A stretch of 64,000 nt of DNA from an uncultured Clostridia bacterium (GTDB taxonomy: Bacteria; Bacillota; Clostridia; Christensenellales; Borkfalkiaceae): NCBI GenBank assembly GCA_944358655.1, contig CALVRO010000003.1, forward strand, positions 55,385 through 119,384. Direction: 5' to 3'. Of this stretch, positions 50,939 to 59,745 are shown piece after piece. The translations under genes and the position numbers were made by a program. Below the pieces are notes generated by a model that was not told where the DNA came from, did no database searches, and saw nothing but the letters and a program-made list of their open reading frames with translations. Each line of letters starts with the position of its first letter. Position 1 is the first letter of the stretch.

Positions 50939-51790
50939 ATGAAATGTTCGCTCTGTCCCGTTTCGTGCGGAGCCGACCGCCCCGAGGCCGTCGGCTTCTG
51001 CGGCGTCTCGGGCGTAAAGATCGCCAAATACTATCTTCATCCCTTCGAGGAACCGCCCGTCTCTTTCAAAAACGGCAGCGGGTGCATATTCTTCTGCGGC
51101 TGTTCGCTGCGCTGCGTGTTCTGTCAGAACTACGAGCTCTCCCGCGCGGAGAGGGGCAGGCAGTTCTCCGTAAGGGAGCTTACGGATATATTCCGCGAGC
51201 TCGAGGACATGGGCGCCGACAACATAAACCTCGTCAACCCCACGCATTATGTGCAGGATATTGCCGAGGCAATGTCCATATACCGCCCCAAGATACCCGT
51301 GGTGTACAACACCCACGGCTACGAAAAACTGTCCACCCTGCAGTTGGCCGACTCCTTTGTCGATATCTACCTGCCCGATTTAAAGTTTATGGATAACGCC
51401 CTGTCGGCGCGCTACACCTGCCGCCCCGACTACGCCGACTACGCCCTCCCCGCCATACGCTTCATGGCGCAAAAGCCCCTCGTCTTCGACGGGGACGGAA
51501 AAATGCTGTCGGGCTGCATAGTGCGCCACCTCATATTGCCGCTCGCCGTCTACGACAGCATAAACATAGTTAAATTCGTTGCATCGCTCCCGCCCACCGT
51601 GTACTTTTCGCTGATGAGCCAATACACGCCCTTCGGCGACATAGCGGCGTTCAGGGAGCTGCAGCGGCCCGTCACCCTGCGCGAGTATAAAAAGGTGCTG
51701 GCGGCGGTGGAGGAGTGCGGACTTACCAATGTATTCTTGCAGGACAAGTCCAGCTCCTCGCAAACTTTTATTCCGGAGTGGGATTACTGA
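50939..51790 (+). CDS. Radical SAM protein, PflX/PflA-like (COG1313 type)
   Basis: The 283-residue protein has the radical SAM CxxxCxxC motif in CGCSLRCVFCQNYE (Cys55, Cys59, Cys62). Four additional cysteines near the N-terminus (3, 6, 10, 21) could hold another metal site. The family is annotated as putative pyruvate-formate-lyase activating enzyme, but no formate-lyase-like glycyl radical enzyme is nearby. Start at 50939 (MKCSLCPVSC) is set by the -10 box 6 nt upstream. It is divergent from metK, whose product is its cofactor precursor. Confidence 0.88.
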   Translation: MKCSLCPVSCGADRPEAVGFCGVSGVKIAKYYLHPFEEPPVSFKNGSGCIFFCGCSLRCVFCQNYELSRAERGRQFSVRELTDIFRELEDMGADNINLVNPTHYVQDIAEAMSIYRPKIPVVYNTHGYEKLSTLQLADSFVDIYLPDLKFMDNALSARYTCRPDYADYALPAIRFMAQKPLVFDGDGKMLSGCIVRHLILPLAVYDSINIVKFVASLPPTVYFSLMSQYTPFGDIAAFRELQRPVTLREYKKVLAAVEECGLTNVFLQDKSSSSQTFIPEWDY

Positions 51791-51794
51791 ACTT

Positions 51795-53687
51795 ATGCTT
51801 ACCTCATTTTCCGACGTCGCCTTTTCCTACGGCGACAAACTCATATTTTCGGGCGTAACGTTTGCCCTTAACGAGGGCGAAAAGGTCGCGCTCGTCGGCG
51901 CCAACGGCGAGGGCAAAACAACGCTGATAAAACTCATTTTGGGGCAGTTGACCCCCGACTATGGCCAAATCACTTTAAAAAACGGCATAAAGATAGGCTA
52001 TCTTGAACAGAACGGCGGGCTGGAGGCCGAGGGCACCGTGTTCGCCGAAATGGAGAGGGTGTTCGCCGAGGAGAGGGCCGCCGTGGCCCGCCTTGAAAGC
52101 CTTTCAAAGGAGCTTGCCGCCTGCCCGCCCTCCTCGCACGAATACGCCGTGCTCTCCGCTCGGCTGGAGGCGGCGCAGAAATTTGTCGCCGCGTGCGACG
52201 CATACAACGTAGAAGTAAAAATCAAGCGCGTCCTCAACGGCATGGGCTTTTCGGAGTTCTATTCGCGCACCATTTCGGGCATGTCGGGGGGCGAAAAAAC
52301 GCGTTTAAAGCTCGCTCGCCTGCTGTTGGAGGAGCCCGACCTGCTCATTCTGGACGAGCCCACCAACCACCTCGATATAGATACGCTCGGCTGGCTCGAG
52401 GACTATTTAAAGTCCTTTCCCGGCGCCGTGCTCGTCGTCTCGCACGACAGATATTTCCTCGACAGCGTCTGCCAGAAGACGTTGGAGATAGAAAACTTTA
52501 CTCTCTCGTCCTACCCCGGCAACTACACCAAGTACAAGGCGTTAAAGGCCGAGCGCTACGCCCTCGCCTTAAAGGAGTACGAAAGACAGCGCGAGGAGAG
52601 GGCGCGCCTTCAGGAGTATGTAGATAAAAACATAGTGCGCGCCACCACGGCCAAGTCGGCGCAGAGCCGCGTAAAACAGCTCGAAAGGATGGAGGTGCTG
52701 CAAAAGCCATTTACTCCCCCCGCGCCGCCCCGCTTTAATTTCATCTACGCCGAGCGCCCCTACGAAAACGTGCTCGAAGTGCGCGGCCTCAATCTCTCCA
52801 TAGGCGGCAAGGCTCTCTTTTCGGGCGATCTTCTCGTAAGGAGGGGGCAGAAGGTGGCCATAGTCGGCCCCAACGGCGCGGGCAAATCTACCTTTTTAAA
52901 GCACATAGCCGCAGGCGGCGACCCCGCCATTATGGTGGGCAGATATGTGAAAATGGCCTTCTACGATCAGGAGAACGCCAACCTCAACAAAAACAACACC
53001 GTGCTCGCCGAACTGTGGGAGAGGCACGTCGCCTACGGCCAGACCGAGGTGCGCGCGTCCCTCGCCCGCTGCGGGCTGGTGCCCGAGGACATGGATAAAA
53101 GGGTGGGCGACCTGTCGGGCGGCGAGAGGGCCAAGCTCGCCCTCTGTGTGTTCGAAAACGAGCACGGCAACGTGCTCGTTCTGGACGAGCCCACCAACCA
53201 CCTCGACCTCCCCGCCCGCGAGAGCCTCGAGGACGCATTGAAGAAGTTCGACGGCACCGTCATCTTCGTGTCGCACGACAGGTACTTCATCTCGGCCGTG
53301 GCCGACACCGTCGCCGAGATAGACGGCGGCTTGCTCAAGGTATATGGCGGGGGGTACGAGGGCTACGCCGAACAAAAGCGCGCCGCCGCAGCAAGGGCGC
53401 GCGAGGAGGAAGAGCGCGCCGAAAGGGAGAAGTACGCCCAAAAGCGGGCCGAAAGCTACCGCTCCAAAAAGGACAGGGCGGCCGAGGCCGCCCGCAGGGC
53501 CGCCGTAAAGGCCATAGAGGCCGACATATCCTCCGCCGAAGCCGAGGAGGCGGCGCTCAACGCCGAGCTCCTCTCGCCCCAATGCCTCGCCGACTACAAG
53601 CGCGCGGCCGCCGTCGCCTCCCGCCTCGACGAGCTCAGGGCCCGCCTCGACGAGCTCTACGAGCGCTACTCGGAGTATGTCGACTGA
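51795..53687 (+). CDS. ABC-F family ATPase (YdiF/YfmM-like)
   Basis: ABC-F proteins act on ribosomes. The 630-residue protein has two ABC domains: GANGEGKTTLIKL with SGMSGGEKTRLKLARLLLEE and LLILDEPTNHLDIDTL, then GPNGAGKSTFLKH with VGDLSGGERAKLALCVFENE and VLVLDEPTNHLDLPAR. The interdomain linker (about 240-300) is charged. A C-terminal coiled coil of about 90 residues (AAARAREEEERAEREKYAQK) fits the YdiF branch. No transmembrane segments. It may be translation factor or antibiotic-protection type; it follows the radical SAM gene by 4 bp. Confidence 0.92.
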   Translation: MLTSFSDVAFSYGDKLIFSGVTFALNEGEKVALVGANGEGKTTLIKLILGQLTPDYGQITLKNGIKIGYLEQNGGLEAEGTVFAEMERVFAEERAAVARLESLSKELAACPPSSHEYAVLSARLEAAQKFVAACDAYNVEVKIKRVLNGMGFSEFYSRTISGMSGGEKTRLKLARLLLEEPDLLILDEPTNHLDIDTLGWLEDYLKSFPGAVLVVSHDRYFLDSVCQKTLEIENFTLSSYPGNYTKYKALKAERYALALKEYERQREERARLQEYVDKNIVRATTAKSAQSRVKQLERMEVLQKPFTPPAPPRFNFIYAERPYENVLEVRGLNLSIGGKALFSGDLLVRRGQKVAIVGPNGAGKSTFLKHIAAGGDPAIMVGRYVKMAFYDQENANLNKNNTVLAELWERHVAYGQTEVRASLARCGLVPEDMDKRVGDLSGGERAKLALCVFENEHGNVLVLDEPTNHLDLPARESLEDALKKFDGTVIFVSHDRYFISAVADTVAEIDGGLLKVYGGGYEGYAEQKRAAAARAREEEERAEREKYAQKRAESYRSKKDRAAEAARRAAVKAIEADISSAEAEEAALNAELLSPQCLADYKRAAAVASRLDELRARLDELYERYSEYVD

Positions 53688-53726
53688 CGACAAATTCCCC
53701 CGCCTTAAGGGGCGGAAGTTTGGTAG

Positions 53727-53732
53727 TATAAT
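53727..53732 (+). promoter_or_regulatory. -10 box of the integrase-like-tail membrane protein gene
   Basis: TATAAT 39 bp before the ATG at 53771; -35 is poor. Confidence 0.5.
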
Positions 53733-53770
53733 ATAAAATAAGCAAAATTTTACAATAGGAGGTCATAATT

Positions 53771-54835
53771 ATGGCCAATAAGGACAATAACTTTAAAAAT
53801 CAGGAGGCCGCTGCGGCCGAAGCGTCGGCGGCGCAGACGAACTCTGCGGGCGAGGTGAGGGAGATCCGCCACACCATCTCCAGCGAGGAGACCTTCACCC
53901 TCGCCAAGGACATCTACGATCTGCGCTGCGTGATAAAGAAGATCTACCTCAACCGCGCCCAGATAGCGCGCAGGCTAAACATTCTCTCTTTGGCCTTCTC
54001 GCTGGCGTTCACCGTGGTATATGTGGCGCTCATTCTCTATCTCGGCGTCACAAACAACCTCTCGGCGGGCTGGCAGGCCGCCGTCTACACTATTCTGGGC
54101 GTATATGCCGCCCTCGTCGCCGCTATGGGCGCGTTCGCCCTGTTTGCGGGCAGGGGAGGGGCAAAGGCCTACAAGCGTAACGGCAAAATACTCACATACT
54201 TCCGCTACGCCGTCAGGGTGGCGTCGCTGGTCATGAGCATTGTGGCGCTGGCCGTCGCCTCCTCGCAGGGCGCCGTCGACAGCATCAACCTCGCCGTGCG
54301 CACTGTGGCGCTGATAATCTCCATAATTTCGATAATACTCGCCCTCATCCCCCTGATATTCGGCGGGCTGGGAGGAGTGGCGCGCTGGCTGCTCTCCCCC
54401 ACAAAGGTCAACAAAAAGTTCTCGTCGGTCGCGCTCGAGTGGTACGGCCACGCCTCGTCGGCCTCCACGCAGTTTGCCTCCACGCAGAAGATCGAGCGCT
54501 CCAAGCTCGACGACATCGAGCGCTGCCTCGACGGCTACATACTTCCCGCCTTCGGCAAACGTAAGGTGGGCGCGGTCACCGCAAGCCTCATCTTTGCCGC
54601 CGTCGAAAACGCCCCCGGCGCCGACCGCGCCACGGTGGAGGGTATACTCAAAAACGTGTTCGACTACGCCGTCGAGTGCAACTACGTCCACGAAAACCCC
54701 TGCAGGGATCTCAAGCTCGAGGGCTCGATAGAAGTTAACGAAAAGCCCAAAAAGGAGTCGCTGAAGGTGCGCCTCGGCAAAAAGATAGGCTCGTCCATTT
54801 TAAAGCAGTTCCTCGGCGAAAACAAGGACAAGTGA
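53771..54835 (+). CDS. Four-TM membrane protein with C-terminal integrase core-binding-like domain
   Basis: The 354-residue protein has a polar N-terminus (1-65), hydrophobic segments at about 72-94, 103-126, 146-165 and 178-200, and a soluble tail. Residues about 219-316 look like the SAM-like core-binding domain of tyrosine recombinases: ALEWYGHASS, LDGYILPAFGKRKVGAVTAS, and GILKNVFDYAVECNYVHENP followed by CRDLKL. The catalytic domain (R-H-R-Y) is absent; the protein ends shortly after. The gene has a strong SD (TAGGAGG) and a strong terminator. Function unknown; the domain match is my reading of pattern, not a search result. Confidence 0.68.
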   Translation: MANKDNNFKNQEAAAAEASAAQTNSAGEVREIRHTISSEETFTLAKDIYDLRCVIKKIYLNRAQIARRLNILSLAFSLAFTVVYVALILYLGVTNNLSAGWQAAVYTILGVYAALVAAMGAFALFAGRGGAKAYKRNGKILTYFRYAVRVASLVMSIVALAVASSQGAVDSINLAVRTVALIISIISIILALIPLIFGGLGGVARWLLSPTKVNKKFSSVALEWYGHASSASTQFASTQKIERSKLDDIERCLDGYILPAFGKRKVGAVTASLIFAAVENAPGADRATVEGILKNVFDYAVECNYVHENPCRDLKLEGSIEVNEKPKKESLKVRLGKKIGSSILKQFLGENKDK

Positions 54836-54944
54836 GCCTATATATAATATAGTGTTGCAACATAGCGCCGTCCGCCGCACATTTTTGCAGGCGGCGGAGA
54901 GCGCGAACAGTTTTTTAGTCAGACCTTTTCCGTCGGACATTTCG

Positions 54945-54990
54945 GCGGGGCGGGCGGGCAGTTTTGCCCGCCCGCCCCGCCCGTTTTTTT
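54945..54990 (+). terminator. Strong terminator before the metal-resistance operon
   Basis: 15-bp GC stem (54945-54959 with 54966-54980) and TTTTTTT. Confidence 0.93.
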
Positions 54991-55012
54991 AAAAAAATTT
55001 TCCTTCATCCGC

Positions 55013-55057
55013 TTGACAAAAACAAAATTATATATTATCATATGAATAACAATTCAT
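55013..55057 (+). promoter_or_regulatory. Promoter and ArsR/SmtB-type operator
   Basis: TTGACA (55013-55018), 17 bp, TATCAT (55036-55041). The inverted repeat ATGAATAACAATTCAT (55042-55057) directly follows and resembles zinc-sensor operators. Confidence 0.8.
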
Positions 55058-55105
55058 AAGATATCCCCCGCGCCGAAGCAGGACGGAGGGGGAGAAGGAG
55101 AAACA

Positions 55106-55462
55106 ATGCAAAAGGACACACCCGAACAGCGCGCCGCGCACGAAGAGCGGGTAAGGCTGGCCTCGGGTTGCATGCCGACCGAGGACGAGGTGGCCACCAT
55201 GGCCGCCCGCTTCAAGGCCATATCCGAGCCCTCGCGCCTCAAAATACTCTTTGCGCTCGCCTGCGGAGAGCTGTGCGTAGAGCATATAACCCAGGCCGTC
55301 GGCGGCAACCAGAGCGCCGTTTCGCACCAGCTCAAAATTTTAAAGGACAACAAGATCATCCGCGCCCGCCGCAACGGCAAGCAGGTGATGTACAGCATTT
55401 CGGACGGACACGTCATGACAATGCTTTCGGTGGCAAAGGAGCACCTCGGCTGCAATGAGTAA
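55106..55462 (+). CDS. ArsR/SmtB-family metal-sensing repressor
   Basis: The 118-residue protein has the winged helix (AISEPSRLKILFALACGELC, then NQSAVSHQLKILKDNKIIRA) and an alpha-5 region with the DGHVMTMLSVAKEHL pattern typical of Zn(II) sensors such as CzrA. The alpha-3 ELCVEH segment lacks the ELCVCD cysteine of CadC. It has GGAGAAGGAG as SD, overlaps the ATPase gene by 8 bp, and has an operator-like repeat at its own promoter. It should derepress on zinc or related metal excess. Confidence 0.92.
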   Translation: MQKDTPEQRAAHEERVRLASGCMPTEDEVATMAARFKAISEPSRLKILFALACGELCVEHITQAVGGNQSAVSHQLKILKDNKIIRARRNGKQVMYSISDGHVMTMLSVAKEHLGCNE

Positions 55463-57770
55463 CACAATAAAGATAACCGGTCTGGACTGCGCGGCCTGCG
55501 CGGCCGAGCTCGAGGAGCTTATAGCAAAGACGGAGGGAGTAAAGTCGGCCGTCGTCGACTTTCTGGGCGGCAAAGTAGTAGTCGACTGCGACGAGGCCGC
55601 CCTCGAGGCCGTAAAGCGCAAGTGCAACTCCTTCGAGGAGGTAAAGGTGGTGGAGGAGGCGGCCCCGTTCCCTTCGCCCGTGCGCGGCAAGCGCATAAGG
55701 ATAAAAAACCTCTGCTGCGCCAACTGCGGGCGGGAGCTCGAAGAGGAGCTCAACGCCATCGAGGGCGTCGAAGCCACCGTCGACTTCATGAACATGACCG
55801 TCATCCTCGCCGCCGACAGCCCCGAATCGCACGACAGGGCCGTACACGCCATAACCCACTTCGAGGACGTGGAGATAGACGACGGTCGTCCCTCAAACGG
55901 AGGCGTCGTGCGCGAGCACCTCAAAGATATCGTTCTGATCGCCCTCTCGGCGCTCTTCTTCATCCCCGCCGTCATAGTCGGCTTTGCCACACAAGGCGAT
56001 ATATGGAAGTACATAGACTACGCCCTCTACGCCCTCGCCTTTATCCCCGTCGGCTATCCCGTGCTGCGCAACACGGCGCGCAACCTCGCCGCGGGCAAGG
56101 TGTTCGACGAAAACTTCCTGATGACGGTCGCCGCCGTCGGCGCCATAATCCTCGGCATATTCACGGGCGACGGACTTATGGAGGGAGTGGCCGTAATGCT
56201 GCTCTATCAGACAGGCGAACTGCTGCAGGGCATAGCCGTGGGCTCGTCGCGCCGCTCCATCTCGCGGCTCATGGACCTCAAGAGCGACACGGCCACGCTC
56301 GTCAAAGACGGGCAGACGCTCGTCGTCGCGCCCGAAGATCTCGCGGTGGGCGACACCATACTCATCAAGGCGGGCGAAAGGGTGCCCGTCGACTGCACGC
56401 TCGTAAAGGGCTCCACCTCGCTCGATATGAAGTCGCTCAACGGCGAGGCCCTCCCCCGCGAGGCCGCCGAGGGCGACGCCGTGCTGTCGGGCTCAATAAA
56501 TATCTCCAAGGCGGTGGAGGCAAAGGTGGATCGCGTCTACAGCGACTCGGCCGTCGCAAAAATATTGGAGCTCGTGGAGCACTCCACCGCGCGCAAGGCC
56601 GCGCCCGAAAAGTTCATAACCAAATTCGCCCGCTACTACACCCCCGCCGTAGTCGTGGCGGCGCTGATAGTCGCCGCGCTCGTTCCCACCATAATATGCG
56701 CCGTCCGGGCGGCCTTCGCGTGGGAGACGTACAGGCAATGGATATACAGCGCGCTGTCCTTTCTGGTAATTTCCTGCCCGTGCGCGCTCGTCATCTCGGT
56801 GCCCCTGTCGTACTTCGGCGGCATAGGCCGCGCGGCAAAGTTCGGCATACTCGTAAAGGGCTCCACCTGTTTGGACGAGCTCGCCAAGGCCACCGTGGCC
56901 GCCTTCGATAAGACGGGCACGCTCACCAAGGGCGTGTTCGCCGTAAAGAGCAGCTCGTCGGACGAGGCTCTCCGCCTCGCCGCCGCCGCCGAAAAGTATT
57001 CCTCTCACCCCATAGCCGCAGCGTTTGCGGACGTTCGGACGCCATACTCGGCCGAGGACGCCGAGGAGCTCGCGGGTCGCGGCGTAAAGTGCATGGTGGA
57101 CGGCGCCAAAGTGCTGTGCGGCAACGCGCAGCTGTTGGAGGAGGAGGGGGTGCCCTTCACCCCCGTGAACAGCCTGTCTACCCTCGTATATGTGGCAAAG
57201 AACGGCACATATGTGGGGGTCATCGAAGTCGACGACTGCGTAAAGGAGGACGCGCGCGAGGCGATAGCCGCCCTCAGGGCGTGCGGCATAAAGCGCACGG
57301 TCATGCTTACCGGCGACGGAAAGGAGAGGGCGCGCGCCGTGGCCGACGAGCTCGGCCTCGACGAGTGCGCCGCAGGCCTTCTGCCCGACCAAAAGCTTGA
57401 AAAGGCCAACCGCCTCAAGGCGGAGGGCGGACTCATCTACGTCGGCGACGGCATAAACGACGCCCCCGTCATGACGGTGGCCGACTGCGCCGTGTCCATG
57501 GGCAGGGTGGGCTCGGACGCCGCAATCGAGGCCAGCGACATTGTGCTCGTCTCCGACAGCCTGTCCCTCATCCCCAAGGCCGTAAGAATAGCGCGCGGCA
57601 CCCGCTCGATAGTTTTCCAGAATATCATAGGCTCGCTCGCCATAAAGCTGGCAATAATGGTGTTCAGCGTGGCGCTGCCCTCCTTCCCGCTCATAGTAGC
57701 CGTGCTCGGCGACGTGGGGGTCATGCTCCTCGCCATAGCTAACTCGCTGCGCACGGGGCTTATAAAATAA
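55455..57770 (+). CDS. Heavy-metal-translocating P1B-ATPase (Zn/Cd/Pb type)
   Basis: The 771-residue pump has two N-terminal heavy-metal domains: LDCAAC at about residue 10, and LCCANC at about 84. Eight membrane segments surround the CPC motif in SCPCALVISVPLSYFGG, typical of ZntA/CadA exporters. DKTGTLTKG is the phosphorylation site, SHPIAAAF the nucleotide-binding HP motif and VGDGINDAPVM the hinge. It is co-transcribed with the ArsR-type repressor, forming a standard zinc/cadmium efflux unit. Confidence 0.95.
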   Translation: MSNTIKITGLDCAACAAELEELIAKTEGVKSAVVDFLGGKVVVDCDEAALEAVKRKCNSFEEVKVVEEAAPFPSPVRGKRIRIKNLCCANCGRELEEELNAIEGVEATVDFMNMTVILAADSPESHDRAVHAITHFEDVEIDDGRPSNGGVVREHLKDIVLIALSALFFIPAVIVGFATQGDIWKYIDYALYALAFIPVGYPVLRNTARNLAAGKVFDENFLMTVAAVGAIILGIFTGDGLMEGVAVMLLYQTGELLQGIAVGSSRRSISRLMDLKSDTATLVKDGQTLVVAPEDLAVGDTILIKAGERVPVDCTLVKGSTSLDMKSLNGEALPREAAEGDAVLSGSINISKAVEAKVDRVYSDSAVAKILELVEHSTARKAAPEKFITKFARYYTPAVVVAALIVAALVPTIICAVRAAFAWETYRQWIYSALSFLVISCPCALVISVPLSYFGGIGRAAKFGILVKGSTCLDELAKATVAAFDKTGTLTKGVFAVKSSSSDEALRLAAAAEKYSSHPIAAAFADVRTPYSAEDAEELAGRGVKCMVDGAKVLCGNAQLLEEEGVPFTPVNSLSTLVYVAKNGTYVGVIEVDDCVKEDAREAIAALRACGIKRTVMLTGDGKERARAVADELGLDECAAGLLPDQKLEKANRLKAEGGLIYVGDGINDAPVMTVADCAVSMGRVGSDAAIEASDIVLVSDSLSLIPKAVRIARGTRSIVFQNIIGSLAIKLAIMVFSVALPSFPLIVAVLGDVGVMLLAIANSLRTGLIK

Positions 57771-57790
57771 TGTAATGCAAAATGTTCGGC

Positions 57791-57825
57791 GCGCCGCGGC
57801 CCTTTCGGACCGCGGCGCTCTCTTT
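57791..57825 (+). terminator. Terminator after the P-type ATPase
   Basis: Stem GCGCCGCGG (57791-57799) with CCGCGGCGC (57810-57818), then TCTCTTT. Confidence 0.75.
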
Positions 57826-57885
57826 CGCCCCTGCGGAAAAATCCGAGTGGTACAAAATCCGGGCGCGGTAAATGTTCAAAAGGTG

Positions 57886-57914
57886 TTGCCTTTTTGCGCG
57901 CGGTGTGGTAAAAT
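57886..57914 (+). promoter_or_regulatory. Promoter of the purine permease gene
   Basis: TTGCCT (57886-57891), 17 bp, TGG-TAAAAT (hexamer 57909-57914, extended -10). Start expected near 57921. Confidence 0.7.
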
Positions 57915-57920
57915 TATGTC

Positions 57921-58045
57921 GTAGTTTGTGAAAGTATGGTGAAAATCGTCCCGTTTGCCGCATTTGTGCGGTTGGCTCTAATAAAAGAGAGGGGCGCCCC
58001 TCTCTTGCCTGCCCGAAAGCAGGCAATAAAACGCAAGTATTTTTT
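57921..58045 (+). other. Structured 5' leader of the purine permease mRNA
   Basis: About 140 nt separate the predicted transcription start from ATG 58061. It contains GAGAGGGGC/GCCCCTCTC (57986-58003) and GCCTGC/GCAGGC (58008-58025). The purine riboswitch core is not present. It could be a regulatory leader of another class, or simply structured. Confidence 0.45.
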
Positions 58046-58060
58046 TACGGAGGTTTAAAT

Positions 58061-59590
58061 ATGTCTGACATGACAGAACAGACACAGCAGCCCGAAGGCG
58101 TTGAACAGCCCGCTCCCGAACAGCCCAAAAATTTCTGGAGCAAGGTAGACAACTTCTTCGGCATCACAAAGAGCGGTTCCAACTACCGCACCGAGATAGT
58201 GGCGGGCGTCACCACCTTCATGGCCATGGTGTACATACTCATGGTCAACGCGGGCATGTTCCAAAACATCATCGGCGGCGACGATCCCTACGGTGCGTCC
58301 TACATTGCCACGGCAATCGGCGCCATAGTCGGCACCATGCTCATGGCGTTCCTTGCCAAAATGCCCCTCGCCCAGGCCTCGGGCATGGGCCTCAACGCCT
58401 TCATCTGCTTTTCGCTCATAACGGCCGGCAGTGGGCTGACGTATGCCAACAGCATGGTGTTCACCCTTCTTGACGGCGTCATCTTCCTCATCCTCACGGC
58501 GACCGGCCTCAGGCAGACCATCTTCGAGGCCATCCCCGCAGGCGTCCGTCACGCCATTCCCGTGGGCATCGGCCTGTTCATTGCCTTCATAGGCATGCAG
58601 AACGCCGGCATAATAGTCGACGGTTCCACCCTCGTGGACTTTGTGTCATTTAACGTGCTCAGCGGCGCCAACGGCTTCATGACCTACACGGCCGACGGCG
58701 TGGGCGGCATGCTTCCCGCCATAATCGCCCTCCTCGGCGTAATTGCCATAGCCGTCATGGTCAAAAAGAATGTCAAGGGCGCAATACTTTGGGGCATAAT
58801 CGGCTCCGCCGCCGCCTTCTACATTCTTGCGGGCATAGCTTGCGCCTGCGGCGTTGAGGGAGCGGTAGCTTTCTTCGAATCCATAAGCATCTCCAACCCC
58901 TTCAGCGCTTTTGCCGCATGGGGTAAGGACGCCGTCGGCGTCGTATTCTACGAAGGTTTCGATTTCTCGGCCTATCTCGGCATAGAGGGTAACAACGCCG
59001 GCACGCTCGTAGTGCTCATCATCACCACGGCGCTCTCCTTCTGCATGATAGACATGTTCGACACCATAGGCACGCTCTACGGCGCATGCTCCAAGGGCAA
59101 CCTCCTCGATGAAAACGGCACGCCCATACGCATGAATCAGATGATGCTCTCCGACGCCATCGCCACCTGCACGGGCGCCATTGCCGGCACGTCCACCGTA
59201 ACCACCTTCGTCGAGTCCTCGTCGGGCGTCGTCGCGGGCGGCAGAACGGGCTTCACCGCCTTCGTAACGGGCGTTTGCTTCTTCATTGCAATGTTCCTTT
59301 CGCCCATAGCGCAGCTCATCCCCGAGTGCGCCACGGCAACCGCCCTCATCTGGGTAGGCGTGCTCATGATGACGTCCGTCACCAAGATCGATTGGGAGGA
59401 CGCCGCCGAAGCCATCGTCGCATTCATGACCTTCATGGTAATGCTGCTCGGCTACTCCATCTCCAAGGGTATCGGCATGGGCATCATCACCTACATAATC
59501 GTCAAGGTGTGCACGGGCAAGATCAGGGATATCACCATTCCCACATGGGTGATAGGCGCTCTCTTCTTTGCAACCTTCATCCTCACCTAA
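58061..59590 (+). CDS. NCS2-family purine permease (AzgA/PbuG-like)
   Basis: The 509-residue permease probably imports adenine, guanine or hypoxanthine with protons. It has a polar N-terminus, then TEIVAGVTTFMAMVYILMVN, MPLAQASGMGLNAFICFS, HAIPVGIGLFIAFIGMQNAG and TSTVTTFVESSSGVVAGGRT, all matching the AzgA branch. About twelve hydrophobic segments are visible. The ATG has ACGGAGG upstream. The gene is monocistronic with a long leader. Confidence 0.94.
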   Translation: MSDMTEQTQQPEGVEQPAPEQPKNFWSKVDNFFGITKSGSNYRTEIVAGVTTFMAMVYILMVNAGMFQNIIGGDDPYGASYIATAIGAIVGTMLMAFLAKMPLAQASGMGLNAFICFSLITAGSGLTYANSMVFTLLDGVIFLILTATGLRQTIFEAIPAGVRHAIPVGIGLFIAFIGMQNAGIIVDGSTLVDFVSFNVLSGANGFMTYTADGVGGMLPAIIALLGVIAIAVMVKKNVKGAILWGIIGSAAAFYILAGIACACGVEGAVAFFESISISNPFSAFAAWGKDAVGVVFYEGFDFSAYLGIEGNNAGTLVVLIITTALSFCMIDMFDTIGTLYGACSKGNLLDENGTPIRMNQMMLSDAIATCTGAIAGTSTVTTFVESSSGVVAGGRTGFTAFVTGVCFFIAMFLSPIAQLIPECATATALIWVGVLMMTSVTKIDWEDAAEAIVAFMTFMVMLLGYSISKGIGMGIITYIIVKVCTGKIRDITIPTWVIGALFFATFILT

Positions 59591-59611
59591 GGTAAAAATT
59601 CGTTATCTTTC

Positions 59612-59636
59612 GGGGCCCCGCCTGCGGCGGGGCCCC
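59612..59636 (+). terminator. Hairpin after the purine permease
   Basis: Stem GGGGCCCCGCC, loop TGC and complement, followed by TTAATTT; a weak U-tract. Confidence 0.6.
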
Positions 59637-59664
59637 TTAATTTACGAAAAATTGCCCGTATCCG

Positions 59665-59693
59665 TTGAAATTTGTGCGCGAATGGTTTATAAT
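59665..59693 (+). promoter_or_regulatory. sigma-A promoter of glpK
   Basis: TTGAAA (59665-59670), 17 bp, TATAAT (59688-59693). Confidence 0.82.
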
Positions 59694-59745
59694 AGTTATA
59701 TACGTTGCGCCGCAGGAGCCTATCCCGCGCGCAAAAGGGGGAAGC

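Noticed and set aside
53771-54835. Prophage or integrative-element remnant
   Set aside because: Apart from the integrase-like tail there is no att site, phage or conjugation gene nearby, and the gene has its own intact expression signals.
57915-58060. Purine (guanine/adenine) riboswitch before the NCS2 permease
   Set aside because: The conserved junction and loop sequences of the purine aptamer are not present.
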